Origin: Magicicada septendecula | Taxonomy: Eukaryota > Arthropoda > Insecta > Hemiptera > Cicadidae | Direction of reading: 5' to 3' | Assembly (NCBI GenBank): GCA_034769895.1 | Contig: CM068372.1 | Coordinates: 376,837,410-376,901,409, forward strand | DNA: 64,000 nt | In this document: piece by piece, positions 20,662-32,202 of the stretch | How positions within the stretch are numbered: the first letter of the stretch is position 1 | Layout: the number at the start of each line of letters is the position of its first letter | The notes under the pieces: generated by a model | What the model was told of the DNA's origin: nothing | Database searches by the model: none | The model's input: the letters and a program-made list of their open reading frames with translations, nothing else | Translations under genes and position numbers: made by a program

Positions 20662-20895
20662 AAATAAGGGAAAAAACATCTTGAGGTAAAGTATTTATAA
20701 ATTTTAAATGTATTATTATATATGCATCAAGAAACAGACTGTAGCATAAAGTGTTTGAAAAAATATAATCGAAAAATAAATGTGTTGAAGTGCGTGTGTG
20801 TCATACGATCAGGTAACTAGTAAATGTAAGTTGTATGTAGTTCTGTTGTTGAGGCTTAATGTGCGAAAACGTGTTCACGTTTAGTACGCCAGTGT

Positions 20896-21087
<192 letters not shown>

Positions 21088-21089
21088 GC

Positions 21090-21460
21090 ATAGCATAACA
21101 ATAGAGGAATGTCATGTGTGCGCGATAAATATAGAATGGCGCGGTTATTTATAAGCGTTGCGTCAAAGGTATTGCGAGCTAAAAATAACCGCCGGATGTT
21201 AATTGCCGACACTTGTGTCCTGTCCGCAACACATGCAACTGTTTTACGATTCTGTACGATTTTCCCAGGTCGTAACTGGATAAAAAGAAATGTGCCATAT
21301 TTTTGCGGTACTCACACTTCAGTGACTTGGAAACAGTGGCGGACCTAGAGGGGCGTCGTTGGGGACGTACATCTCCACATCAAATTTTTCAATCGTACAG
21401 AAAATATCGCACGAATAATTCTTAATATGTAAAAAACGAATATAACTGAGCAGGAAAGTT
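21090..21460. other. Unassigned DNA
   Basis: Contains CAGTGGCGGACC at 21331, which resembles a hAT-type end, but no partner end was found. Confidence 0.3.
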
Positions 21461-21464
21461 CTAG

Positions 21465-21890
21465 GAAGCTTGAACTCTATTTGGTGGGACAAACATATTC
21501 CGAGAGTCACTAAGATTGATATAGGAAAAGCTTTTGTTGAATCAGTTCTGTCTTACGGCTGTGAGGTATGGACGTTCAGTACGGAAATTATACGACAATT
21601 GAATGCCGTGGAAATGGATTATCTCCGTAGAAGTCTCAAGAAGGGAGAGAATACCCAGCGAGGAGATAAGAAGAAGGATGCATGTAGAAGACATAGTTAT
21701 TAACAGAGTAGAACGAAGAGGCCTAAAGTGGTTCGGTCACTTACTCCGAATGGATGAACAGAGATGGCCGAGGAAAATATTTCAGTGGAGGAACCCAGGC
21801 AGAGGAAAAAGGGGCAGACCTAGACTGTCCTGGTACGAAAACATGAGGAAGGCCATGAAACCAAGAAGATGCACAGGACAGAAATAGATG
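21465..21890 (+). pseudogene. Non-LTR retrotransposon ORF2 C-terminal fragment
   Basis: Frame 1: NSIWWDKHIPRVTKIDIG, VLSYGCEVWTF, NAVEMDYLRRS. After a frameshift near 21660, frame 2: RIPSEEIRRRM, RRGLKWFGHLLRMDEQRWPR, GRGKRGRPRLSW. The YGCEVW, WxGHxxRM and KRGRPRxSW motifs are conserved after the RT domain of LINEs. The RT catalytic part is missing. Resembles the fragments at 25322-25660 and 60300-61115. Confidence 0.75.
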
Positions 21891-21894
21891 GCGG

Positions 21895-22500
21895 TTAGGT
21901 GTGGGTATGCGGCAATAGCCGATGAAAATCCCTTTGAGAGAGAATTCTTAATATATTATTCACGAAAAAAAAAAATTCACGACAGCGATACCACAACATA
22001 AGACTATTTTTATAAATTAAAAGTCCTAAATGCCATAGCTTATGTCTTCGTAACAGTGGAGTTACGCATAGGAATCAGGGGGGATCAACCCTCCTCCCAG
22101 AGGTATTACAAATTTCACCGAAATTCCATAGATAGGCTGCTCAACGTAAGCTAGTTTCTAAGACAGTTGCGTGTGTTCAAATCATAGTTATAAATAACTG
22201 TAGAAAGGGATCTTATAATCTGCAATAACAGTAATTAACAGATCACACTGTTAATTACTGTATTTCGCGAATAAAAATAAATAATAGAATATACATGAAT
22301 ACAATGCTGACTGCGGATGATCAAACAATCAATCCAAAATCATCCAAAACAACGAATCAACAACGAACAACGACCGCTCCTGAGATCAATGTTCCAGTTA
22401 CAGCAAGTATGTTCACATTAAAAAATAAAAATGTCTGTGCAGAGTACAAAAACTAAGGGCATTTATGGGCTAATACCCCTTACGAACTAAGACTGTATTG
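21895..22500. other. Unassigned DNA
   Basis: No recognisable feature. Confidence 0.3.
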
Positions 22501-22504
22501 GATA

Positions 22505-22830
22505 ATAAGAGTATAGAGCAGGCGTCACATTTCTGCTATCTTGGGTGTGTCAGCACTTATGATGTGGATTATGATGCTCATCACAAGTTGGAACAATTCT
22601 TCGAGTGTTGTCGGAAAAAACAAGTAAAGAGACTCGACTAAAATTTTGTAAGGTAATGGGTGTGCCAGTGTTACTGTGTGGTTCTGAAACTTGGGGGATT
22701 CCGGCGAAAAAACATGTGAGTACGATACAGGCATCGGAGATGAGATTCTTGCTATCTGTTAAAGGCTGCACACGAAGGGGTAGACTCTACACTGAAGACG
22801 TTAGTAAAGAGTTGAACTTTTTTATTTTAC
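22505..22830 (+). pseudogene. RTE-like ORF2 fragment
   Basis: Shifting frames give ASHFCYLGCVSTYDVDYDAH, then TRLKFCKVMGVPVLLCGSETW and IQASEMRFLLSVKGCTRRGR. This is the region between RT and the ORF2 C-terminus in the RIRNE-type family (IQxAEMxFL in other copies). At least one frameshift near 22610. Confidence 0.7.
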
Positions 22831-22869
22831 AATTAAATACTGACTTTTCGATACTTGTCGAAAACTGAT

Positions 22870-24010
22870 CGCTTATGACGCGGGCCGCCGGTAGGTTCCT
22901 GGGAGTTTAATTGTAGCCCTGAGGCGCTTTAAACTTGGAAACCACTGTTCTAGTTAAAAGTATTATGTACCCAGTTCGTCCCTCGTAGTGAAAATGCATC
23001 TTACTTCTGGTAATTCTCAACAGTCCGTCCGTGCACGTCTATCTCTAGGTGCGCATGCGTACATTTATTAAACGAGTACGCCCAATTAAGGAGGAACCGG
23101 AACAACGAAATAAAAAATGGCGAACCATTAACAAAAACGGAGACAACAAACAGTTCATTGGCATTTGGCAGCAGCAGGTCTGCAGGTCCAAGTCATCGCA
23201 CCCTACAGCATGCAGTGTTCAATTAATGACAAGACAGTAAGTACAAGACGAGGCCTGATGATTACCCTATTGTTCGGCCTTGGCATTTCGCCCCTTCGCA
23301 CCTACTGTCTGTGTTGTCATTAATTTCTGCACACGTATGCATTAAATGAAAATACATCTCCCACTATAATTACTTTTTAATTACACTTACTTATGAGATT
23401 ACTATTTATTATCAGAAACTTATATATTTGTGGGCGCGCCCGCGCAAACGGACACTCATTTTTTTATTTCACCATTTCAAACATGCCACAACAGAAGAAG
23501 TTATCAGCAACATATTAGTACAAAGTGCAAGATCAACCAAGCAGGCAAACGGTGTTCTGTGAAATATGAATTCTGGATATCATATTATGTGACTTTGGAT
23601 TATATATTTACGTTAATCCTTAGCGTACATTTTAAACACGTATGTCCGTCCCTCTTCACGTAAATCTGTCTCTGTTTAAGGCACGTTTCTTTACCAAGAT
23701 TCCAGGCGCCATTGATGTGGATAAGACAAAGGGTGAACCTTTATGTTGTATGACAAGAGGTGACCCTGTTGGCGGACAACCTTACGGATTTCGACTGGAA
23801 GAAGGGCAATAAACATTCCTGCTGGAGAACAGCAGTGTCGGCAAGTAGAAAATTTAGAGTCAATGTTTTATTTTACGTTTATTTATCAATCTGTTAGATC
23901 TAAGGCATAACAATAAGCATAATTGTTTACAGAATACATGGCATGAAGAGAACTAGTGCATTGACTACTTCTCTACATGAGCATTTAAAAGTAACAGATT
24001 ATGTACAATA
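22870..24010. other. Unassigned DNA with one hairpin
   Basis: TTAATGACAAGACAGTA (23223-23239) pairs imperfectly with TACTGTCTGTGTTGTCATTAA (~23303-23323). A hAT-like end (GGAAACCACTG near 22937) is isolated. No gene supported. Confidence 0.4.
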
Positions 24011-24014
24011 TATT

Positions 24015-24600
24015 TATAGGGTCAGAGTGTAGGTAAGTCCAAAGGAAATGTTAACTTTAGACGTCTTGTCTGTAGACTGTTGTCTAGTAGATTTATGGCT
24101 AAAGGATTCGTGTGCTCTTCAAGCCGTTTCACATATCTTTCGCTCAACATCGCAATGGTTTTACTTTCTGAGGGCAGGTCCAGGTCTCTATAGATGTCTT
24201 TGTTGCTGATGAAACACGGTGCGTTGGTTATGGCACGCAACACCTTGGTCTGAAACCTTCCCATTATGGCGATATTGGATTTAGATACAGTTCCCCAAAG
24301 CTGTAAGCCGTATGTCCACACAGGCTTGAAGACAGTGTTGTACACCAACAGCTTGTTTCGCATTGAGAGTAATGATTTTCTGCCCAGGAGTCAATAATGC
24401 TTGCGAAACTTGGTGTCCAGTTGTGGTTGCGCCAAGTCAGTTTTTTGGGCCGGATGCCCAAGTATTTTACAGAGTCGGCTACCGGGATAGCCTTCTTATT
24501 TAACTTCACAATTTATGCTGTCCCATGGCATTTTGTGAAGGTGATGATTCTGGCAATAAGAAATGATTCTGGGTTCAACATTGGTCTTAACTTTTGTCTA
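24015..24600 (-). pseudogene. Jockey-clade retrotransposon ORF2 fragment
   Basis: Minus-strand reading: IITFTKC (~24550), VKLNKKAIPVADSVKYLGI with KLTWRNHN (24509-24420), then after a frameshift MRNKLLVYNTVFKPVWTYGLQLWGTVSKSN and FQTKVLRAITNAPCFISN (24363-24200), ending with LKLTFPLDLPTL. 'YKxVxKPxWTYGIQLWG' and 'RFQxKxLRxITNAPW' are hallmarks of Jockey-clade proteins. It ends within about 15 bp of the palindrome at 24617. Confidence 0.83.
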
Positions 24601-24688
24601 AAGTTTGCACGGTCGGTGAAAATATTTTCAAAATTATTTATAAACGTCGGGCGGTTAGGCCGTGGTCGGGTGCTATGAATCGACATCT

Positions 24689-24737
24689 TGTCTTCAACAT
24701 TTCGATTCCTCCGTTGGGGCTCTTCTTCAGGCCGACA
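24689..24737 (-). ncRNA. Hammerhead ribozyme motif, left palindrome arm
   Basis: Mirror of the right-arm motif: core CTGAAGA at 24730-24724 (minus strand) and GAAA at 24703-24700. See the right arm for the pairing. Confidence 0.5.
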
Positions 24738-24875
24738 AAAAGCGACAGATCATGCGAAAACAGTTGCGGCAGATCTTCGCCGAACGATACCCGATACTTG
24801 TTTCGGTTAGGTAGAAGCAACCGTATCGTTCGGCGAAAATCTGCCGCTACTGTTTTCGCATGATCTGTCGCTTTT

Positions 24876-24924
24876 TGTCGGCCTGAAGAAGAGCCCCAAC
24901 GGAGGAATCGAAATGTTGAAGACA
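24876..24924 (+). ncRNA. Hammerhead ribozyme motif, right palindrome arm
   Basis: Core CTGAAGA (24883-24889) and GAAA (24910-24913). Helix I is TGTCGGC (24876-24882) with GAAGACA (24918-24924): five pairs around a tandem G-A mismatch. Helix II, AGAGCC...GGAATC, has an internal mismatch. Helix III is ATGT (24913-24916, A-U and U-G pairs), cleavage predicted after U24917. Helix II is the weakest part. Confidence 0.52.
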
Positions 24925-24997
24925 AGATGTCGATTCATAGCACCCGACCACGGCCTAACCGCCCGACGTTTATAAATAATTTTGAAAATATTTTCAA

Positions 24998-25225
<228 letters not shown>

Positions 25226-25321
25226 AAGGGATCTTTACAGCTGTCGCCGTTTCTCCGTCCCCAACTTTCAGTGTAACCTATCGTAGCATGTAAGTTCTTC
25301 TAAATTTCTCGCAACCATTGC

Positions 25322-25660
25322 TTACGCTACGTCATCTCGCCAGCTCCTCCGTGGACGTCCTCTTTTGCTCCTCACCGGTGGTATCCATTCCAGTATTTTA
25401 CGGGGCCATCTGTCATCTTCTATTCTCTTCACATGGCCAAACCAAGTCAATTGTCTTCTTTCTATTTCATCTATTATTGTCCTGTCAATATTCATCTCGG
25501 CTTCAATAATCTCATTTCTAATCCTGTCTAATTTTGATCTTCTACAACTCCTCCTGAAGAAGTCCATTTCCGCTGCCATCAGTTTCTTCTTATTTACGTT
25601 TGAAACGTTCCAAATTTCTGCTCCATAAAGGATTACACTTTGCACCATGCATTTAGAAAT
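25322..25660 (-). pseudogene. Non-LTR retrotransposon ORF2 C-terminal fragment
   Basis: Open 108-codon minus-strand frame: MVQSVILYGAEIWNVSN, AAEMDFFRRSCRRSKLDRIR, DEIERRQLTWFGHVKR, RWPRKILEW and KRGRPRRSW. This is close to the fragment at 60300-61115 (DEIERRQLIWFGHVKR), so same family. Upstream RT motifs are missing. Confidence 0.82.
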
Positions 25661-25940
25661 AATTTTGAAAATATTAACTTTGGTCTGTTACAGGCGACAA
25701 TCGAATCTTGATTAACCCGGCTGAATGTAATACGACCAAAGGTCTTGGGGTCGAAATCTACGTACTTGGCAAAAAAAAACTGAGAAAATCCTACAGTCAC
25801 TTTGACAGCTTTGCCAGTGAATCCTTCTTCTGACTTCCACGATTGCTGCACAATGGATGCCGTATGGTTGGGGGGCGTTATGCGTTGGAGGATTTCCAGA
25901 AACGGGTTTCTGGTGCTTTAAACTGGAAAGTGTTAGATAA

Positions 25941-26080
25941 AGGAGGGAATCAATACAAAAATATTGCGATTCTCCAAGTAATGGGACGGGTGATCATCGT
26001 CGCTTCTGTGAATCCATACATCTGTGAGGGAATCCATACAGAAACATTGCGATTCTCCAAGTAATGGGACGGGTGATCAT
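25941..26080. repeat. 83-bp tandem duplication
   Basis: GAGGGAAT...ATTGCGATTCTCCAAGTAATG occurs twice at a spacing of 83 bp (AAT at 25948 and 26031). Confidence 0.8.
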
Positions 26081-26099
26081 CGTCCTAAAGCCTTAACGG

Positions 26100-26395
26100 T
26101 TTTAGGCTTTAGCGTCCTGTTCCTATTCCACAGTCACCTTTCCTTAGGTCTACCAATTTTTCTTCTGCATCTAGGGTTGTAGTCTTTCGCCATCTTCGGT
26201 ATTCTATTTTCTTCCATTCTATTTATGTGTTGAATCCATTTTCTTCTGTATTCTTTAATCCTTTCTTAAATGCAAAAATTTCTTAATCCCTTCTTATCTC
26301 TTCATTTCTTATATGACCTCCCATATTACACCTCTTAACTGATCTCAGAAATTTCATTTCTGCAGTTTGTATTGCTGTGGCACTTCCCGCTGCTA
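26100..26395 (-). pseudogene. RTE-like ORF2 C-terminus (distal half of a split copy)
   Basis: Minus strand: IQTAEMKFLRSVKRCNM, HIRNEEIRRD, then RKWIQHINRMEENRIPKMAK and RKIGRPKERW. This begins exactly where the fragment at 27655-27980 stops, so the two probably formed one element. Confidence 0.72.
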
Positions 26396-26399
26396 GGCC

Positions 26400-27650
26400 C
26401 CGGAAGTGTCCCGCATACACACAAATAACATAATATAATATCTAAATCCATCAAAATGGTTAAGACACTTTTCCTGTGTTGTAACTTATTTCTCAAGTGT
26501 TTCTATAATTAACATAATTCTATAAAGGGAGGAGGTGCAAGTAAAAGAAATTGTTGAAAGCGTCAATCTGTGAGCAGGGCCGGATGCGACCCGTTTATTT
26601 CAAAAACATTACGAGCCTCTAAAATTTACCTAATTATGTGCCAGTCAGCAACGGTCAGTACTGAGCTAATTTTTTTTGAAAAACTTAGTATAGAAAATGT
26701 TAAATGCTAAATACGGGGCTGTCGCATAAATCAATACTAGTTTACAAAATGGTGTTCAGCGTACACGCTGTGATCTACTTATAAATTTCTGACACTGTTA
26801 TCTATCACAAAAGTTTATAAAATTGTTTCTGACACTTAGGATGAGTAACTAGTTTGTTTCGCTTTTCCTTCGTGATTATGCAGCAACTGCCACCGTAAGT
26901 TATTAAAGGTAAAAATATTACTTGGCAATCCAGATAAGTCCTTTTGTAACCTGCTGTGTCTGGTCGCTACGGCTGCGTGTTCCTTAGTACCTGGTTTGAA
27001 CCACTGCTATGTCTGTGCTGGAAGATCGTGTAAAAACTGTACGAATTTCATGTTCTCGTGTCTTCGGTCCGGAACGTTGAACCAAGTTTTGAACTGAAAG
27101 TTTTCACATCTTTTAGTACACTTTATACCCACATCGTTCGATTAACACGCACACATGCATTCATACAGTGCGTAGTTACAATTTACAATATTACAAAATT
27201 GCATTACAAGGTTACGACTTCAAATTACATATATAACGAGTACTGACTCTGAACTTTACATATCTTAGGTCTTTTCATCAAGTTGACTGACTGAAATCTA
27301 GTTTTAGACGAGGGTGACTATTACAGACAAGATACGTCTTGGTTGGTTATGGATAACAATCTTTTTACATCTATTACAAGTTTTCTTCTTTGCATTACAA
27401 ACGTAATATACAAAATTATTAGCCAGTAGCATTGATTTAGGATATCTCAAAAACAATCATAGTTACCTTGGTTATTGAGGCTCCCAAACTTGACGAAAGT
27501 CCGGCGACGGGCCGCTCTGCTCACAGCGTTTGATGGGAGACTGACGAGATTCAACAAAGGAAACGATAGGGTTAGTAAAAGGGAGGGCGTGACGTCAGGG
27601 CGTCGGGCAAGGTACAATTCGCGGATTGTTGCATTCGGCAGAAGACGATT
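26400..27650. other. 1.25-kb unidentified segment interrupting an RTE-like copy
   Basis: No coding motif, terminal repeat or target-site duplication recognised. Position alone, between two halves of one ORF2, suggests an insertion. Confidence 0.45.
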
Positions 27651-27654
27651 GATT

Positions 27655-27980
27655 GCAACAGTATCTTCTGTTCATCTTTTTTCTTTATGACCCAAGTTTA
27701 AGAACCATACAGTATTGTAGGTATTGCCATTGTTTTATAAAATTTTATTTGGGTTTCTTTTCTACATTTATTTCTCAACATTGTCCAAATCGTTCCACAC
27801 ATTCTTGTGAAATTCGTCACATTATTTTCTTATCTCTATCTTGATCATAAGTAATGCCATGTCCAAGATAGTTGAAATGCCTTGTTCATGTGCTGTCTGT
27901 GCATATTTTGGTCCGAACCGGTTCATCTCCTATAAAGGCCATTACTTTTGTCTTTGACTCAGATATGTTACAGTTATATT
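27655..27980 (-). pseudogene. RTE-like ORF2 fragment (proximal half of a split copy)
   Basis: Minus strand from 27980: SKTKVMAFIGDEPVRTKICTD, FNYLGHGITYDQDRDKK, a degraded TQIKFYKTMAIPTILYGS block, and VIKKKDEQ at the end. Several frameshifts. This is the part between RT motif C and the C-terminus. Confidence 0.72.
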
Positions 27981-27984
27981 CTTT

Positions 27985-29130
27985 TCCTAATTAAGGTAAG
28001 ATGTATATTGATCATCACATAAATGATCACAAAAGTGATAATCTTTAAATGATCAAAATTCTCTCGAAATCATACATGTGAAAATTTTAAGTAAAAACAC
28101 TGTGTATAAGTATAGTAATATCTAGTTAATGGACTGATATGTTATTATGACTTATTGTTATATAGTTGTTATATTTATTTATGTGCATGATGTGTATTTA
28201 TATTGCTTGTGTTGTGGGGGTTAATATTTCTCATTTTATTTTGCATCAGTTAAACTAATACTGTTATTTGTTAAATATTTTTATCTATCTCATTTGTTTA
28301 CACTATTTGGTATTTAAACAAATATTTACTATATGTTAATACATCTGTTTAAGAATCTGTACAAATTCATTTTTGTGGTCGCTAATGACTGTTGCTGTTG
28401 CAGCGACCTTATAAATAAATATAATAAAAAAAAAAATATCTAGGCCTATACTTTTTTTTCTATCATGTAAAGTGAAGAGTGGAGATAGCTTTGATTAAAT
28501 AGTTAGTCACAGTCGATTTATCGTTATAACAACATAAATAATGAATTTTAGTGTACAGGTGTGCGACCCACCTAGCATTTCGCAAAATTTTTCAAGGATG
28601 CCGAGACGCCAGAAAGGTAGGAGGAATTACTGCCGCACCCCCGCGCACTCTCACAGTTGTAATTGTACTCAAAATTCCCACAAGATTACTCATTACAACA
28701 CATAAAAGTAGGACCTAAAGTAAACTTGTTTGGGAAAATCCTGAAATAATCAAACAAAACGAACGAACGAGATAACCTAATTCAAACCGAGATAACGCCC
28801 ACTTCAAACATTACAGTTGCACACACACAAGCGATTGTGGGCGGACACATCAAAAGTCAAACTACGGTACTTCACAACCAAAACATCCACTCCAGAGAAT
28901 AAACAAGCTCAGATAGGGATGTGCTGCCAGGAGACAACGTTAGAGAAATGGGCGAGTTGCTGCCAGGTAAGTGAATTTACATCCACGATTTTATAGATCC
29001 AGTTTAACCTCCGCAATGTTTTACCTTTGGACACGAAGAGCAGGGTCTGACTTGAGATTTTAACGCCCTCGGATGATGATTTTTTTGCGGCCCTCCCCAT
29101 TTACCTTCCAACCTCTCAAACAACAATGAG
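27985..29130. other. Unassigned AT-rich DNA
   Basis: No gene or repeat partner recognised. Confidence 0.3.
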
Positions 29131-29136
29131 TATTAC

Positions 29137-29745
29137 CTTGGCCGCCTCTAGTAGAAGGCCGGAATATTAAACGTGGCTACACTGGAACCAGCTGATATTT
29201 GAGGCCGACAAGACGATCTCTTAATTTATGTTTTTCTCCACTATCCCAACATACATAAAAAAATTCAGCTTGATAGTTCACTTGGTTTCTGAAATAATGG
29301 GTCATTTATCTAAAAAAAAAATAGATTTTCAGAAAAATGCGTTTAAAGTTTTAAAACAGATTTTCGTTATTTTACCTGACTTAAAACCGTCCATACTCGG
29401 TATCTTCATTTATGTCCATTTGGTCCTTTAGTTTTTCTTCACATTTCCAACCGACTGTCTAACCTTTCTCATCAATTCACCTACTGCTGTCTCTGTCTCA
29501 AGGATTCGTTGCAAGTAATTTTTCATTACCTTAACCATATTTGATCCAGGTTTGATCCCTAATTTTTGTAAGACTTGGCACTTACTAATATTATCTTCAC
29601 TGAAGGTCAACGCAGCATCATATGCACCCAAAACCAAAGTATCTAGTCCAACAAATATATGTTTTGGCAATCTATTCCAAATAATATGGTTTAGCGACTC
29701 GTTTTCATTCTCTGTACTACAATGATAACGATTTTTAACTAGGAT
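29137..29745 (-). mobile_element. Terminal part of a Mutator-like DNA transposon
   Basis: The TIR-like end 29141-29235 (GGCCGCCTCTAGTAGAAGGC) is shared with both ends of the element at 10094-12990 and lies ~190 bp beyond the C-terminus of a transposase fragment. Only this end is present. Confidence 0.6.
29428..29742 (-). pseudogene. Mutator-like transposase C-terminal fragment
   Basis: Minus strand reads HCSTENENESLNHIIWNRLP then KHIFVGLDTLVLGAYDAALT, VLQKLGIKPG and an 80-codon open end at 29428. 'NESxNxxIWxRxPK' and 'GxYDAxLxFNxG' are recurrent in the C-terminal part of insect Mutator-like transposase-domain proteins. The upstream catalytic part is lost. Family assignment from memory of the pattern. 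Confidence 0.6.
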
Positions 29746-29749
29746 GACT

Positions 29750-30935
29750 CAGATCCTAGTTATATTGGCTTGTAACCATTTGTGTTAATACAAAATTTTC
29801 CTTTGTAAACACAAAAATTCCCTTTCCAATGGTAAAACTCCCATGTTTCTACGATTTGTTATAACGGAGTTACAGACTTGTGAAAAGTGGTAATATTATC
29901 AGCACATTTGACAGAACTTTTCCTACGATCTCTAGTCTTTTAAAAATCATAACAAATTTATTATCAGGCGTATTCACATACATTTAGTACCAAATTACTC
30001 AGAAAATATTGAAGATTTTTGTAAAAAAAAAATAAAAAAATTGATTTTTGGATTTGCCGGTTACGAGTGCCCTTAATATAAAATAACGAATAATCGATGT
30101 ATTTAGATTAAAATATTTTTGATTATTGTAATGTTTAGTTACTTAATCAGATGTTTTTACGGTTATATTGAAAATATTTAATGTTTACATTTTATTTATT
30201 TTAAGAAACCTTTGAAGATACAGATACAGTCAGGTTAATTAAAACGATAAAAAATAGTGACAGCCAACTTGCAAAAGTTACAATTTGATAATAGAATTCT
30301 TACTTTAGTCAACACAAAATAGTAATTAATCGGGTTTTCATAACTCTTCTTATAACTGAAAAATTTTCAAATATCCAAGGTTATCCAATAATGAATGTAT
30401 TTCCTTGAAAATAGTGAGAGAGTTCCGCACCTCAGGAAGCGTGGTAATTAACATAATAGTAATGCAAAAATTGGAGAAAAAAAGTTTTAAATAGAAAAAC
30501 GCGTTCTCTGAAAATGTTAGGAATTTGGTTGAGTTTTGTTAGTCTTTGTACTCAGTTTGAACGAATTTTATAATTTTTTCACACCTTAGAGTAGAAAGGG
30601 TTTGGATTAAATAAAAAATGTTTCTAATATTCAAAAGTGTGTATTCAAACGCTATCTATGCAGACACGTGTCGCGAAACTGTATTACCAAATGGAGTAAT
30701 TATTTTCGCTACTAGGTGGCGGTAGTATTCAGCTGGCGACAGTCGATGTGTGTAGTCTATTCAATATATTTGTCGTTGAAGAAAAATCACAGTTAAATTA
30801 GAACACAAATTCGTTTCTTGAAGTGATATTTATAAAGTTAAATCCACTTAATGGTGGAGTGACACAAGACGACGTATTGTAGAATCAAAACTATCAATCG
30901 GGCAATCGCGATTTTTAATTTGTTTTATTACCCAG
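29750..30935. other. Unassigned AT-rich DNA
   Basis: No recognisable genes. Near 30225 a short CTTTGAAGATACAGATACAG resembles the start of degraded hammerhead repeats, without a GAAA core. Confidence 0.3.
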
Positions 30936-30936
30936 G

Positions 30937-32031
30937 GGCAAACATAGGGGGATATGAGGGATATATCCCACCCAAACAGAAAAAAAATTTTGGAGCAAAA
31001 AATTTTTAAACTGGTCGCGTGTTTTTTGAAATGTAATTAATTGACTTTTAAATTTTGTCACTTTAAAAAAATTACGATTTAGATCAATGACAAGTTTAAA
31101 TAATCTAGAATAATAGGCCTTATACTCAATAATAAATATAACAGATGTTGAAAGAAATGGTGGAAAATGAAAAAAAGTCGACTTGAAAGAGACTAGTAGG
31201 ATACGATTTTCCGCTGCTTAGCAGGAACTTTAAACAGGTGACTGATGTGACGACTTGCTTTACACTACGCTTGAGCCATGTCAGTTGATTTATTTAATTC
31301 CGCAACGAAGGAACTGTTTGCTTTTACCCGCTAGTTGGCCGTAAATCGAGACCTACGAAAAAGACAGACCACGGAGCGTACGACGATTATTAAGTCACGT
31401 GACGTTAGGAGTCGAAGAGTTCCAGTGTTATCCTATGTAGTCAGTGTGTTATCAAATTTATTTAAATATTTCGGATTTAAAAAAAATTAAATATACAATA
31501 AAAATGCAATGAACCATATATAATCCACATATTTTTTAAAAAATTAAGAAGGAGAAAAAACACTTATTTAACAAAGTAGGCTACTATATTTATTTCTTCG
31601 GTTTTTACCTTTCCTTTTTTTTGTATTTTTCCTTTTCAAAAAGAATGACAATTATTATATTTTTTAACAAAATTATTTAACATTATTTTACATGTTGTAC
31701 AATTTATAGGCATAATCCTGTTATATACGTTTATATCCACAGCATTAATATACATGCTGTAACCCTCACTTTCTTAATTTTAACATTGTCTTTAAAGTAT
31801 TTATATTCCACAGAAAGGTATTATTAGGCTCCAAGACAAATTGGAAGCCTATCTGATGTATCTTTTTAACTGATTTTAATTAAGTTAGTGAATTTCAGCT
31901 ATTATTTGCCCATTAGTTTTAATTGTTGGTACGAGTTTCATTATAATATGAGAAAAACGATACTCTAAGAAAACGATATGTGGTTGAAAAAATCCCCCCC
32001 CCCGAAATAAAATCCTACGTTCGCCCCTGTT
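30937..32031. mobile_element. Putative non-coding TIR element, ~1.1 kb
   Basis: CAGGGGCAAACATAGG at the left is inverted as CCTACGTTCGCCCCTG at the right. The inside is AT-rich without coding signals. Flanks (TTATTAC and TTAATTAC) are similar but not identical, so the duplication size is unclear. Superfamily uncertain. Confidence 0.55.
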
Positions 32032-32099
32032 AATTACAACAATTATAATTTTCTTTCTGTAATCTGTTTTACGTCTATGTCAAAAGGTTCTTGTTTATA

Positions 32100-32202
32100 C
32101 AAGGCTGTTGATATGTACTCCCACTACTGTTCAACATGCATGTAGTGTACGCGATGAAGGAGTTTATGGAAACCAGCAGCAATGGAATAACACTTAACGG
32201 CA
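32100..32202 (+). pseudogene. Small RT fragment
   Basis: Plus frame reads LPLLFNMHVVYAMKEF and NGITLNGI, resembling the segment after RT motif B in LINEs. It stops where the Helitron starts. Too short for a family call. Confidence 0.4.

Larger units (their letters stand above)
20109..20690 (+). mobile_element. Penelope-like element 3' end (relic)
   Basis: A hammerhead-like start CTCTGAAGATGCAGAT...CCCGAAAGGTACGT (20109-20168) is followed at once by a GIY-YIG protein relic and then by a second, well-formed hammerhead (20622-20661). This gives repeat, C-terminal domain, repeat: an element reduced by a large internal deletion. Confidence 0.7.
24617..24996. repeat. 380-bp palindrome with a hammerhead in each arm
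   Basis: Arms 24617-24790 and 24823-24996 (174 bp, two mismatches seen) flank a 32-base centre. Each arm contains a hammerhead-like motif and, towards its outer end, the sequence ACCACGGCCTAACCGCCCG, also found downstream of the hammerheads at 588 and 55465. It therefore looks like two Penelope-type terminal repeats joined in opposite orientation, without coding sequence. An AC microsatellite follows four bases later. Confidence 0.85.

Noticed and set aside
21331..21350. hAT-like terminus CAGTGGCGGACC; another (CAGTGGTTTCC reversed) near 22937
   Set aside because: No matching inverted partner or 8-bp target duplication found.
26400..27650. Solo LTR interrupting the RTE-like copy
   Set aside because: Possible TG...CA ends exist, but no target duplication or primer-binding/polypurine signal could be matched.
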